Of a DNA stretch of 64,000 nt, positions 55,492 to 64,000 are shown one piece after another; within the stretch, counting starts at the first letter, position 1, and every line of letters begins with the position of its first letter. The position numbers were made by a program, and so were the translations under genes. The notes below the pieces were generated by a model. It made no database searches and was not told the origin of the DNA. It saw only the letters and a list, made by a program, of their open reading frames with translations. Source of the stretch: a virus; the IMG/VR virus record IMGVR_UViG_3300017971_000006, positions 62,001-126,000 of that record; one strand, written 5' to 3'.

Positions 55492-55802
55492 TCTTTTCCT
55501 ACAATAGGGATTATGTCATGAGGTATCTTTGAGGCATCTCCAAACTCCAGAACGACGCTAGTGTGCGGGTCTATGAGGTATTGACAGTGAGTGCAACGAA
55601 GAAGAGCTCTAGCTACAACACTGGTGTCGTCGGCGAACGCGTGCCGAGAGTCGAACTCTTTTTGCAGTGGGACGCGGCAACGGGGACACTCAAACTGTCG
55701 GTAGAAGGTCTCTTGAGACTTGGCAGGCCCCTCAAGCGCATTCTCCACTCCCTCTATCGCCTTCCAGACAAGAACAGGGTCTAGCTCGGTGTAAACTGGC
55801 AT
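55488..55802 (-). CDS. Zinc-ribbon protein on the minus strand inside the baseplate operon
   Basis: This gene encodes 104 residues. The N-terminus (PVYTELDPVLVWKAIEGVEN) is followed by FYRQFECPRCRVPLQKEFDS with CPRC (39-42). Later comes RALLRCTHCQYLIDPH with CTHC (70-73). That makes a clear two-pair zinc ribbon. The plus-strand frame over the same bases is less protein-like. It is isolated on the minus strand between two giant plus-strand genes, with its own divergent start. A similar protein appears in other large phages in my recollection. Function is unknown. Confidence 0.65.
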   Translation of the reverse strand: MPVYTELDPVLVWKAIEGVENALEGPAKSQETFYRQFECPRCRVPLQKEFDSRHAFADDTSVVARALLRCTHCQYLIDPHTSVVLEFGDASKIPHDIIPIVGKD

Positions 55803-55839
55803 GAGGAAAAGATAGGCTTGTAGAGGAAGAAAGTCAAAG

Positions 55840-58800
55840 ATGGCCGCATACGACTACTACGACGGTACCTACCCCCCTGCGACGCAGATTATAAATCTGC
55901 CGGGAGGGCCTTCTGTAACTACAAGCCCAGGTAATCACTTCTACGGTGGACCCCCACCCTACGCTGATGACCTAGCTATACAGGTTCCAGGTCCTACGGG
56001 TGACCCGGGAAGTGCCTACATCTACATAGGACTTGCCGTAGAGCCTGAGTTCACGCTTGAGTGGAACATTTACACAGCGTCGTTGCCGGTAGACTTCACG
56101 CACGTCACCACGCAGCACGTATTCGTGGGAGCCCTGAATGCTACAGGGGCGTGTGCCGGACTGTTCTTGTCTAAGGTAGGTATGATGTACGGCGGAGGCG
56201 TGATTCACGACGCCTCGCAGCTTATGAGCGTAGGCAGCGCCACTCAGATTATTCCTGGGAGCTACGAGTACATCAAGGAGGGCTTGATGCTCAACATCCG
56301 CATGGCGGTGAGCACCATCATCAATGCGGCGTATATATTTGTAACCCCTAAGAGCGAGCTGCCCACCTACCAGCTTAGAGCTGTGATGCCGTTGATAGAC
56401 GCTGACATCTTGGCGTTCTCTGCCGTGGACCGAACGGTAGTTAGTGTGTGTGGAGAGTACGGGTCCGAGGCGTTAGTGTACCTAGACCGAATACAGATGA
56501 CTGATGCGGTGCTGATACCTAACGTAATACCTATCGCTGACGCAGGGGATGACCAGGCGGTCAGGTCGTGCAGCATTGTAGAGCTAGATGGTTCTGCCTC
56601 GTTCGACCCAGAGGGAGCTCCTCTTGCGTACGAGTGGCACCTTACAGACGCTCCTATCGGAAGTGAGAATGCATTAGAGCTTAACGACGGTAATATCGTA
56701 GCCGCAGATGAGATAAGGTCTACAGAGCTGTCTATCCCACACACCACAGACCCTGTTCTTCCCGGAGACATCATACAGCTTAACGGAATAGCGCGGGTTG
56801 TAGACACTGTGGGCGTAGTAGGTGGTGATGTGTACATGACCGTACCTCCATCGCAAGCGGATATGACGGTTAGCAGCGGCGTGTCCTTTAAGGTGTTAAG
56901 GCAACGAGGCGTGCGTGACGCCACTGAGGTACATCCAACATTCCTACCGGACAAGCCTGGGTTCTACTCCTTTGAGCTTACCGTGTTCGATGGCCAGAAC
57001 TACTCTGAGGCCAGTCAGACCATTGTAAACGTTCTAGAGTCTCCGCTTCCTAGAGGATGCACTCCAGACTTATCCTTTATCTGGTCGTACCTTGGTGACT
57101 TTTGGAGGCTTGTCGAGGAGAAGGAGCCTATTGCAACCTTCTGGTCTGCCCTTGCACAGGTGACAGCATCGGAGCTGTACACGCTGTGGCAGATAGACTA
57201 CTCAAAGTCTTTAAGGGACATCCAGCGACAGTTCGTGCGCAGGTGGCTGCACTATGACCCCCTACTGGCCGAACCGCTACCAGAGCTGACCCAGATAAGA
57301 GCGCTGTGGGAGGGTGTCACCACCTCTCTGATTCCCTCTGCAGGAGTAGCTGGCGTGTCTGCGTCTACTATAGTCCTGTCTTTTCTGGGACAGGAGGTAT
57401 CCTACACGTTCACAGGACCGGACCCATTTACCTACGGAGAGCTTGTAAATGAGCTCGTAGGAGCGCTGGCTAGGTACGGTTTCACAATACAGCCTGTGGT
57501 GGACAGGAGCTCTGCCCCCGCTCCTTACGACGGGTACGTCAGAATATACGCCCCGTTCCCGTTCACAGTGGAGGCTACTAGTACCATACCCAGCTCTATC
57601 CTGCCTCGCTCGTCAAGCATCTACCCGAAAGGCTCCTCTGGGGCGGGCGTAGCGGAGAGAACATACCGTACCAGCATCTCATTAGAGGGTCTGGGAGTTC
57701 AGGAGAACGACGTTCTCCTTGTTGGTGGTATTGGGTACCGTATTCTACGCGTTCAAGATGACGCATCAGACCCTCTAGCGTACCAACGTATTACGCTAAA
57801 AGACGCTCTCCCTGTTACTGTGGGTACTGAGTGGTCCATAGGTGCGGCCACGCGTTCGGAGCTGTTGGACTTCTACAAAGGGCTGGTTACGGTGGGGGAC
57901 CACGTATACTTTGAGGTCCTAGGAATAGACCCAGACCTCGCCCCCGCCGCACAGGAATACGAGATTGTACACACTACAGTGCTAGGGGTGTGCGAGGGTG
58001 TTCCGGAGGAGGTGCAGGTTGACCCGACACCCCTAGGAGCGTATCTGTACAGACCAGATGAGTACAGGGTGCGTCTAGCTAAGGTTGTGCGGAGGAGGTA
58101 CATTCCGCGCTCAGAGCTAGTTGTAGACGTACCGACGTTGCGCGACAAGATAGTGATAGAGGATGAGGCAGAGGTTCTTAGGCGCAATCTAGATTTCTAC
58201 CTAGACACCTTTAGGGATGTCCCCTGTATACGATTTGTAGCAGATGTTAACGGTCTGGACGTTTGGGAAGGAGAGACGCCTCCTGACCGTCTTTGGGCTG
58301 AGTACAGCTATCTAGACAACAGCGAGCGCATAGAGGCAAACTTCGGAATTCCTGTAAGCTTTACTCTAGACGACCTAGACACCCTTTCAAGCGGCGTTGA
58401 CTATCTGTCTGCCGTTAGAGGTTTATGGTACGCCTACTCCCACTCTCCCACCTTGTACAACCTGCGTGTAGGGGTGCAGATTCTACTTGGGCTCCCGTTC
58501 GCAGAGGAGACAGGTACTATTGAGGAGATACGAACAGACTTCTCCCCCAATGAGGGCAGGATTCTAATACGAGATACCGCCAATCCGGAGATAGTAAGGT
58601 CGTATACCTTCCCTAGAGACCTAGAGATGGAGGTAGACTTCTCCACGGGGGAGAGGTGGACAGAGGGGGATGAGGTACCGCAGTTCGCCCCCCTTGTGAC
58701 CGGTGCCGAGATACTGGACTACGTTAACGACCCAGACTGGTTTGTTGGGTACCTTAACCAGGGCCACCTAAGGGAGATAGAGAAGTTCTTTAGGTTCATG

Positions 58801-59670
58801 CTCAGGGTGGACAGTACGGTGTTTAACCTGTCTGCTCTGATATTCGCACACGAGTTCGTGCTACGTGTTAAGCCCAAGTACACGTACCCAAAGCTAGTAG
58901 TGCTGTTGGCGGCGGAGGACTCCGAGATAGACGTCACAGACCAGACGGAGGCATCTGTAACTGTAATAGTAACGGATGTCCCGTGTGACGGCTCTAAGTG
59001 GTTGGGCATAGGGCTTACGTGGGATGACCCCAGATGCGGAGGGGGCGGGTGGCGCAACCAGTACGATTCAAACCCGGACCCGAACGACCCTCCGCCTGTT
59101 GCTCCTGTGCCTGATGCCGAGATTCTTTGGGGGTACGACAAAGCGTATCTGTGCCCTGACGACCCGATATACGCAAACGTCACAGTGACGTTTGCAGCGC
59201 CTACTTTGATAACCCCGGCCTCTGAGTTCCCTCCGAACGACCCAGTAAGCACGACTCACGTATTCCTAGACCCAGCTCCCGTGCTCCCGCTGTCTCTGGG
59301 TCCTTCGATATCCCCCTTTGAAGGTGAGCTAGTGCGCTTGGACCTCTTGGTGTACGGTATCGTTGGCGCATCGAATGGCTACGTGGTTGAGGTAAATATA
59401 GGCGGGTTTTTGGCTGCATCTATACCGTTTGATGCTCAGAATCCTAACACTGAGCTTCACGCGGCCTTAGCTTTATCCATTAAAGCTGCCGATACAGTAG
59501 ATGTAAGGTTGTATGAAACTACAGGAGACCCGGCCCCTCCATGGACTAGAGTGCGTATAGCGGTAGTTCAGGAGGAGAGGGACGCGCTCAATAATCCTGT
59601 ATATTGGTGGCAGAAGTACGGTCTAGTAATACCTGCCGGGCTGTACAGCTACTCTTTGGGGCCGATGTGA
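55840..59670 (+). CDS. Giant baseplate/tail protein with PKD domain
   Basis: This gene encodes 1276 residues. An N-terminal beta domain is followed by a PKD module near 230-400, starting IPIADAGDDQAVRSCSIVEL, then DGSASFDPEGAPLAYEWHLT and ending GFYSFELTVFDGQNYSEAS. The PKD is split by a beta insertion. Next comes a large helical and beta region (SFIWSYLGDFWRLVEEKEPI, then LYTLWQIDYSKSLRDIQRQF), resembling wedge or gpI-like baseplate parts. The C-terminal 250 are beta-rich with Pro-rich loops. PKD modules are common in cell-surface and carbohydrate-binding proteins. Function in attachment or baseplate structure is inferred. Confidence 0.6.
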   Translation: MAAYDYYDGTYPPATQIINLPGGPSVTTSPGNHFYGGPPPYADDLAIQVPGPTGDPGSAYIYIGLAVEPEFTLEWNIYTASLPVDFTHVTTQHVFVGALNATGACAGLFLSKVGMMYGGGVIHDASQLMSVGSATQIIPGSYEYIKEGLMLNIRMAVSTIINAAYIFVTPKSELPTYQLRAVMPLIDADILAFSAVDRTVVSVCGEYGSEALVYLDRIQMTDAVLIPNVIPIADAGDDQAVRSCSIVELDGSASFDPEGAPLAYEWHLTDAPIGSENALELNDGNIVAADEIRSTELSIPHTTDPVLPGDIIQLNGIARVVDTVGVVGGDVYMTVPPSQADMTVSSGVSFKVLRQRGVRDATEVHPTFLPDKPGFYSFELTVFDGQNYSEASQTIVNVLESPLPRGCTPDLSFIWSYLGDFWRLVEEKEPIATFWSALAQVTASELYTLWQIDYSKSLRDIQRQFVRRWLHYDPLLAEPLPELTQIRALWEGVTTSLIPSAGVAGVSASTIVLSFLGQEVSYTFTGPDPFTYGELVNELVGALARYGFTIQPVVDRSSAPAPYDGYVRIYAPFPFTVEATSTIPSSILPRSSSIYPKGSSGAGVAERTYRTSISLEGLGVQENDVLLVGGIGYRILRVQDDASDPLAYQRITLKDALPVTVGTEWSIGAATRSELLDFYKGLVTVGDHVYFEVLGIDPDLAPAAQEYEIVHTTVLGVCEGVPEEVQVDPTPLGAYLYRPDEYRVRLAKVVRRRYIPRSELVVDVPTLRDKIVIEDEAEVLRRNLDFYLDTFRDVPCIRFVADVNGLDVWEGETPPDRLWAEYSYLDNSERIEANFGIPVSFTLDDLDTLSSGVDYLSAVRGLWYAYSHSPTLYNLRVGVQILLGLPFAEETGTIEEIRTDFSPNEGRILIRDTANPEIVRSYTFPRDLEMEVDFSTGERWTEGDEVPQFAPLVTGAEILDYVNDPDWFVGYLNQGHLREIEKFFRFMLRVDSTVFNLSALIFAHEFVLRVKPKYTYPKLVVLLAAEDSEIDVTDQTEASVTVIVTDVPCDGSKWLGIGLTWDDPRCGGGGWRNQYDSNPDPNDPPPVAPVPDAEILWGYDKAYLCPDDPIYANVTVTFAAPTLITPASEFPPNDPVSTTHVFLDPAPVLPLSLGPSISPFEGELVRLDLLVYGIVGASNGYVVEVNIGGFLAASIPFDAQNPNTELHAALALSIKAADTVDVRLYETTGDPAPPWTRVRIAVVQEERDALNNPVYWWQKYGLVIPAGLYSYSLGPM

Positions 59671-60326
59671 AAGCTAATGTGTTCATCACCCTTCGCGAGA
59701 GGGGAAAGATAGTAGCCAGGAGAGAAGGTCACAATGTTTTTGTAGACCTCGGTAGACAGTGGCTGTCTAACTATATAAGTCTACTGCCAGGAGACGTACC
59801 CGCGGACCCCAGGAGCATACGCTACATGGGGGTAGGTATAGGCGGTATAGAGCAAACTGAGCAGGCGATGGTAACATCTCCCCCGATATCTCTTGCGTAC
59901 CCCGTAGGGTTTGACCCGCACGGTACGTCAGGTTTTGAGTACAAGGACTACTGCCCTATATCCCCTACAATAACCACACTAGAGCTTCCTGTACGTGTGT
60001 TCGGCTCTCAGAATCCGTACTCTGTACCTACTCTGATAGACGAGTGGTTGGTAGACATGGCCCCTGGGTGGCCGTATGGCGGCATAATCACCCATCCAAC
60101 TCCGTACTCCACGGCATACAGAATTATACTGGATGGGTCTTTAGGGCATGTCGTTTACGGTACGTTCACTGAGATGCCCATCTCAGAGGCGGGGTTATAC
60201 AACAACTTCTCTCTTAACCCTACTGGGTTTCCCTACGGAAACACTCTATTCGCGTACCATAACTTCCCCGCAGTAATCATGACTACGGCACATACGCTAG
60301 AGATAATCTGGCACGTGAGGTTCTAG
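59667..60326 (+). CDS. Tail protein, first of two tandem paralogs
   Basis: GTG 59667 overlaps the previous stop (GTGA) and gives 219 residues; a start at 59604 would lie inside the giant gene. It aligns with the next protein from its first residues: VFITLRERGKIVARREGHNV here and LTLVARERGKIVDRREGHNI there. Then DLGRQWLSNYIS and DVGRQWLAELIA match, and an IRYMGVGIGG/IKYMGLGIGG motif follows. The ends also agree, with PISEAGLY/PISELGLF and a final W-x-[VF]-x-F. This suggests a duplicated fibre- or spike-attachment protein. The family name is unknown. Confidence 0.6.
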   Translation: MKANVFITLRERGKIVARREGHNVFVDLGRQWLSNYISLLPGDVPADPRSIRYMGVGIGGIEQTEQAMVTSPPISLAYPVGFDPHGTSGFEYKDYCPISPTITTLELPVRVFGSQNPYSVPTLIDEWLVDMAPGWPYGGIITHPTPYSTAYRIILDGSLGHVVYGTFTEMPISEAGLYNNFSLNPTGFPYGNTLFAYHNFPAVIMTTAHTLEIIWHVRF

Positions 60327-60965
60327 ATGAAGGGTCTAATAAACCTGAAGGATGACATCGAGGTTAAGCAGAACCTCACTCTGGTAGCTAGAGAGCGAGG
60401 GAAGATAGTGGACCGAAGAGAGGGACACAACATCTTCCTGGATGTCGGTAGACAGTGGCTGGCCGAGCTTATTGCGTACATAAGCTTTTTCCCGGAGACT
60501 ACGCAGAGGGACGACCGCATCAAGTACATGGGGCTGGGCATAGGAGGTACAAGGCAGCTCGCCCTTCCTACAGCTAACTCGGGGGCACTGCTGGCTGACT
60601 ACCCTGGTACGAACAACCAGACAGACTTGCTACCTACGGTGTCTCAGCTGGAGAGACCGGTAAGGGTCACCGGTGACCCTGGAGGGGGACCTCCTATCGG
60701 AACAGACGAGTGGATAGGTCAGGTAGCCGCCCCTCCTACATGGCCCACGCCACAGTCAGTGACGTTCTTTAGGGTATTCACGCAGCTGGAGATTAGCTAT
60801 GGGCCCTACCTCACCGTGCCCATCTCTGAGCTTGGGCTGTTCACGGCTGCAGCAAACCCAGCTTTTCAGTACAACGCGGGGTACATGGTTGCGTACGACA
60901 CTGTTGATACAATAAGCAAGACCTCCGCAATCGAGATTGAGGTACGCTGGACCTTCCAGTTCTAG
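60327..60965 (+). CDS. Tail protein, second of two tandem paralogs
   Basis: This gene encodes 212 residues and begins directly at the previous stop. Its core repeats the previous protein's pattern (ARERGKIVDRREGHN, GRQWL, YMGLGIGG, PISELGLF). The middle third differs and is Pro/Gly-rich (VTGDPGGGPPIGTDEWIGQV). Divergence mainly in this loop region is what would be expected if each copy contacts a different partner. It lies just before the large spike gene, so the pair may attach it. Confidence 0.6.
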   Translation: MKGLINLKDDIEVKQNLTLVARERGKIVDRREGHNIFLDVGRQWLAELIAYISFFPETTQRDDRIKYMGLGIGGTRQLALPTANSGALLADYPGTNNQTDLLPTVSQLERPVRVTGDPGGGPPIGTDEWIGQVAAPPTWPTPQSVTFFRVFTQLEISYGPYLTVPISELGLFTAAANPAFQYNAGYMVAYDTVDTISKTSAIEIEVRWTFQF

Positions 60966-60974
60966 GAGCCGAGG

Positions 60975-63900
60975 ATGCCGTTTCACAGACTAACCACGCC
61001 GACCTACTACCTACCTGTTCCTTGGCCCCCCGTAGGGTACGACTACATCAACAACGACCCGGCAGCACCGTTCTCTCAAGCACCGGCAGATGGAGCTAAG
61101 GCAGGCGGTAGCTTCCCTGGGACCTACTTCATAGACTTCGGTGAGGACGCGGAGTCTCTGTATGGAAACAGGGCACATAGGGCTTTAGCAGAGAACACAG
61201 ACTTCCTAGACAACATTCTGAGTAGCAGCATCCCCAAGGTAACGTACAGGGATAGTACTCCTCTCTTCGGAATCAACAACACTACCATCACCGGAGAGGT
61301 GTTCGTCGGGGAGGCTGGGACACCAGACACGCTAGAGACGCACGGTAGGCTGTTCAGCGTCGTAGACCCCAATACAATGCACGAGCTGGTTCTATCTACG
61401 GGCATCCGGGTGTACGTTAACGCTGTTGACGATGGCGGAGGTCTGCCTGTCGTAGGGAACGGGTTCCAGACAAACCCTCGCATCTTCTTCAATACCCCGA
61501 TACCGGCCGGAGTTCAGTACAGAGTCATCTACGGAGAACGCTCTAGCTTTGCTGGGATATCTACCGGTACTCCTCCTACTCTTAGTGGGCTGTTGGGGGA
61601 GTCTATCAGGTCTGCTCATCTAATACCTGGAGAGGTTTTGCGCGTCCTACTGGAGGCGTTCAGGCGCGTTGGAGGGGATGGGGCTGTTGACGCGATACAG
61701 CTCACTAAGATAGAGACACCATCCGGCTCTAATCCCCTAGCGTTTATAGGGCATAACTTCATTGATGTAGAGGTAGATACTAACGCAGATTTTGTGGATG
61801 GAGGGGTATTTAACGTAGCCTTCTCAGGCGGTAGCAACATCTTCAGCGTAAGGGAGACAAGCGGATTTGTACCGTCTTGCTGGTCGTCTGACTTTACGAT
61901 ACGTTTTCAAGATGTCAACACGCTTATGATGGCCTCCCCACGCCCTGTTCCTCTTACTGAGGGGTTGGCGTCTGACGGAGCAAGGTTCCCTAGACTTATA
62001 GAGTCTGACCCAAGCACAATAGGCATCCGACCCAGCCTTATGCGGCTATTAAACGCCAAGTTCAAGGTTACCGTGGGTGATGGGGTAAACAGCTTTGGAG
62101 ACTTCAATGGAGCATCCGCCATCACGGAGGTTCTATCCGCCTTTAGCGGGCTAGGGTCTCCTGCTACTATACTGCACATACAAGTAAAGGAAGGTGTGTA
62201 CAACTCCTTCCACACGTCCTCTATCCCGTCTAACCTAGTGCTGGAGGGTATGGGTACATCCTCTATTGTCTTCCTGAATGGGAACATATCCCTAAATAGT
62301 ATAGTGATACGAGACCTGTACCTGCAGAACACCGTTGCAGGCGCTGTGAGTATCTCTGCTTCTAACTTCGTCAAGGTAGAGCGGTCTTATGTGTACGATA
62401 TAACACTTCAAGTAGCCCCTACGCTGACTAACTACAACACCTACGCATGCTACCTAAAGGACTCACGACTCAGACAGCAGTACGGTCCTGCAGTGCACAT
62501 ACGTCCAAGCAGTGATGGTGTCGTAACCTCAGGGGTAAAGGCAGAAGGGTGTTTCTTCACTATGACAGGTGAGCACCCTCCTATGCGCATAAGCACGAAC
62601 CTCGTTGGATTGGGGGATACTGCCGACGTAAACGACGTAGTATTTGAAGATTGTCAGCTAAAGTTGTTCGGATGCTCCTCTGTAGGAGGTAACCTTAGCG
62701 AGAACGTAGGGGCTGTCGACATTGAGCATCCTGCTATAGGTCCGGTACTCACTGTTCACGACCTAGTGTTCGTGCGCTGTAGAGTAGAGGCAAACTGGTT
62801 CGGGGCCTCGCAGAACAGTATTCTGCTGTACCTTAGAGGGTTTAACGGGACATCAGCTTTTACACTGAACCATCTTAGGATTGAGGGCGGTAGATGGACA
62901 TGTCCCGGACAAGACACCGAAATTGCGCCTCTATATGTAGGTGGGTGGCAAGCCTCTAGCACTGGGTATAGACCAAATAAGGTAACTATACGAGATGTAC
63001 AGTGGGGGTTTGAGTCAGGTACATACACAACTGCAGTACCTCATGGAACCTTCGCCGCCGAGGTAGGTGTAGGAAAATCTTCCACAGTAGCATCATTCTA
63101 TATCAGTGCGGATAATTTAGTGATTAATAATCTCTCATTTTTCCGCACTATACGTCGTCTGGGAGACAGCGTTAGCGCATGTGACCTCATGCTTGGTGGA
63201 GCAAAGTCTTACGACGTAGATGGAATATTTATCGAGAACATAGCTAATGATTTCGCCCCCGCAGCAGCTGACCCTGACTATAGAGTGGTTATAGCGGGGG
63301 ATTCCCCGTTCGGGTCTAATGGGTCCATATCTAGGTTAGTCATAGACGGTACCGGTAATGCGGAAATATGTGATATTGCTGCTCTGATGGCTGTAAGCAA
63401 CGGCAGTCTAGTATTAAAGGACTGTACGTTTAGACAGCTAGGAACAGGTGGTAGCGGTTCGGCTATACACATATTCTCTGGTACCCTAGATGAGGCTAAC
63501 GGATTCGAGCTTCATGACTCATTAATCAAGAATGTACCTGGACTTGGAGTGTTCTTATCCTTGGACCCTGCACACGACGATGTCACCGGAGTTACTATAC
63601 GTGGCTGCGATATAGACAACTGCCTTGTGGGTGCGGCGCTAGTGTCGGAGCTTGGAGGTCAGTATATTACAGATGTACGTGTACAAGATAATATAATACA
63701 TAATTGCAGCTCGTATGGGTTGTGGTACGCACCAGGTGCCGCGCTTAAGGACTGTTTCGTAATTACTAACAATACGATAAAGGACAACAACAGCGGTCTA
63801 ACGCATACACAGATATTGTTCGGTAGAAACGGAGCTGCTGTTCGCGGGGCGTCTTTGGGCGGTATTCTTGTGGGAAACAACTGTGGGTACGACGGTGCAG

Positions 63901-64000
63901 ACAATGGAATCATAACGTTCTATATAAAGTCGACACCACCTTCGGCCGTCCCCTACCCAGGACAGGTTTTAGACTCGTCGACTGCATACCAGCTTAACGT
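60975..64000 (+). CDS. Beta-helix tail spike/fibre (3' end outside window)
   Basis: ATG 60975 follows AGGAGCCGAGG and the frame is open to the window edge, over 1008 codons. The N-terminal 100 residues are Pro/Tyr/Gly-rich and probably join the baseplate. A mixed alpha/beta domain follows. From about residue 390 the chain becomes repetitive with short Ile/Val/Asn strands (SSIVFLNGNISLNSIVIRDL) typical of right-handed parallel beta-helices of tail spikes. Such spikes bind or degrade surface polysaccharide. No catalytic residues are identified. The end and any C-terminal chaperone domain are not visible. Confidence 0.65.
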   Translation, partial: MPFHRLTTPTYYLPVPWPPVGYDYINNDPAAPFSQAPADGAKAGGSFPGTYFIDFGEDAESLYGNRAHRALAENTDFLDNILSSSIPKVTYRDSTPLFGINNTTITGEVFVGEAGTPDTLETHGRLFSVVDPNTMHELVLSTGIRVYVNAVDDGGGLPVVGNGFQTNPRIFFNTPIPAGVQYRVIYGERSSFAGISTGTPPTLSGLLGESIRSAHLIPGEVLRVLLEAFRRVGGDGAVDAIQLTKIETPSGSNPLAFIGHNFIDVEVDTNADFVDGGVFNVAFSGGSNIFSVRETSGFVPSCWSSDFTIRFQDVNTLMMASPRPVPLTEGLASDGARFPRLIESDPSTIGIRPSLMRLLNAKFKVTVGDGVNSFGDFNGASAITEVLSAFSGLGSPATILHIQVKEGVYNSFHTSSIPSNLVLEGMGTSSIVFLNGNISLNSIVIRDLYLQNTVAGAVSISASNFVKVERSYVYDITLQVAPTLTNYNTYACYLKDSRLRQQYGPAVHIRPSSDGVVTSGVKAEGCFFTMTGEHPPMRISTNLVGLGDTADVNDVVFEDCQLKLFGCSSVGGNLSENVGAVDIEHPAIGPVLTVHDLVFVRCRVEANWFGASQNSILLYLRGFNGTSAFTLNHLRIEGGRWTCPGQDTEIAPLYVGGWQASSTGYRPNKVTIRDVQWGFESGTYTTAVPHGTFAAEVGVGKSSTVASFYISADNLVINNLSFFRTIRRLGDSVSACDLMLGGAKSYDVDGIFIENIANDFAPAAADPDYRVVIAGDSPFGSNGSISRLVIDGTGNAEICDIAALMAVSNGSLVLKDCTFRQLGTGGSGSAIHIFSGTLDEANGFELHDSLIKNVPGLGVFLSLDPAHDDVTGVTIRGCDIDNCLVGAALVSELGGQYITDVRVQDNIIHNCSSYGLWYAPGAALKDCFVITNNTIKDNNSGLTHTQILFGRNGAAVRGASLGGILVGNNCGYDGADNGIITFYIKSTPPSAVPYPGQVLDSSTAYQLN

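Noticed and set aside
1-64000. tRNA genes, integrase, attachment sites or insertion sequences
   Set aside because: No tRNA T-arm pattern, recombinase signature or transposase was recognised on either strand by eye.

Overview
The window is part of the genome of a large tailed phage with a contractile tail (myovirus-like). It holds a tail-tube-like gene, a tail assembly chaperone pair with a canonical -1 frameshift site, a very long Met/Gly/Ala-rich gene that fits a tape measure, hub-like and baseplate J-like proteins, several 1,000-1,350-residue baseplate proteins and beta-helix tail spikes. No portal, terminase, major capsid, tail sheath or replication gene is visible. 64 kb of mostly tail, lysis and accessory genes therefore implies a much larger genome. 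Genes are densely packed, with many ATGA, GTGA or TTGA stop/start overlaps and frequent GTG starts. I see no integrase, tRNA, insertion sequence or CRISPR array. The host cannot be named. A lipoprotein gene, a peptidoglycan-cleaving endolysin and sigma70-like promoters point to a bacterium.

Layout. 1-3.9 kb: end of an HTH gene, tail-tube-like protein, three membrane/coiled-coil genes and an Ala/Pro-rich virion-like protein. 3.9-10 kb: lysis and accessory genes on both strands. The plus strand has a peptidoglycan-binding M15 endolysin, a 29-residue membrane peptide and a Lys/Ala-rich AT-hook protein. The minus strand has a papain-like protease, a lipoprotein and a beta-helix spike. 10-13.9 kb: small genes, several with zinc ribbons, plus a dNMP kinase. 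14-15.8 kb: tail assembly chaperones joined by slippery GGGAAAT. 15.8-22.8 kb: about 19 overlapping accessory genes, including a Tad2/DUF2829-like protein, a GroES-like co-chaperonin and a ribbon-helix-helix protein. 22.9-23.9 kb: three minus-strand genes. 24-33.2 kb: tape measure and hub genes. 33.3-39.7 kb: a run of virion-like proteins, a sigma70-like factor, a DUF932-like protein and RNase HII. 39.7-46.7 kb: large tail/baseplate proteins. 46.7-50.6 kb: accessory genes and a second lysozyme-like enzyme. 50.7-64 kb: baseplate J-like protein, a PKD-containing giant protein, two tandem paralogous tail proteins and a beta-helix spike that runs off the window.

How the parts may work together. 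The chaperones coat the tape measure while the tube and baseplate assemble. The GroES-like protein may adapt host GroEL for phage protein folding. The Tad2-like protein may blunt Thoeris immunity. Five consecutive genes at 33.3-36.9 kb, one of them the sigma-like factor, and two more elsewhere share a short helix-borne [LM]-x-K-x-A motif. This could be a virion-packaging or processing signal, and it would make the sigma factor a candidate for delivery with the DNA. Promoters include a TTGACA-N17-TACTAA site before the chaperone gene and several TGn-TAnnnT elements 6-7 bases before ATG codons that lack a Shine-Dalgarno sequence, so some transcripts may be leaderless.
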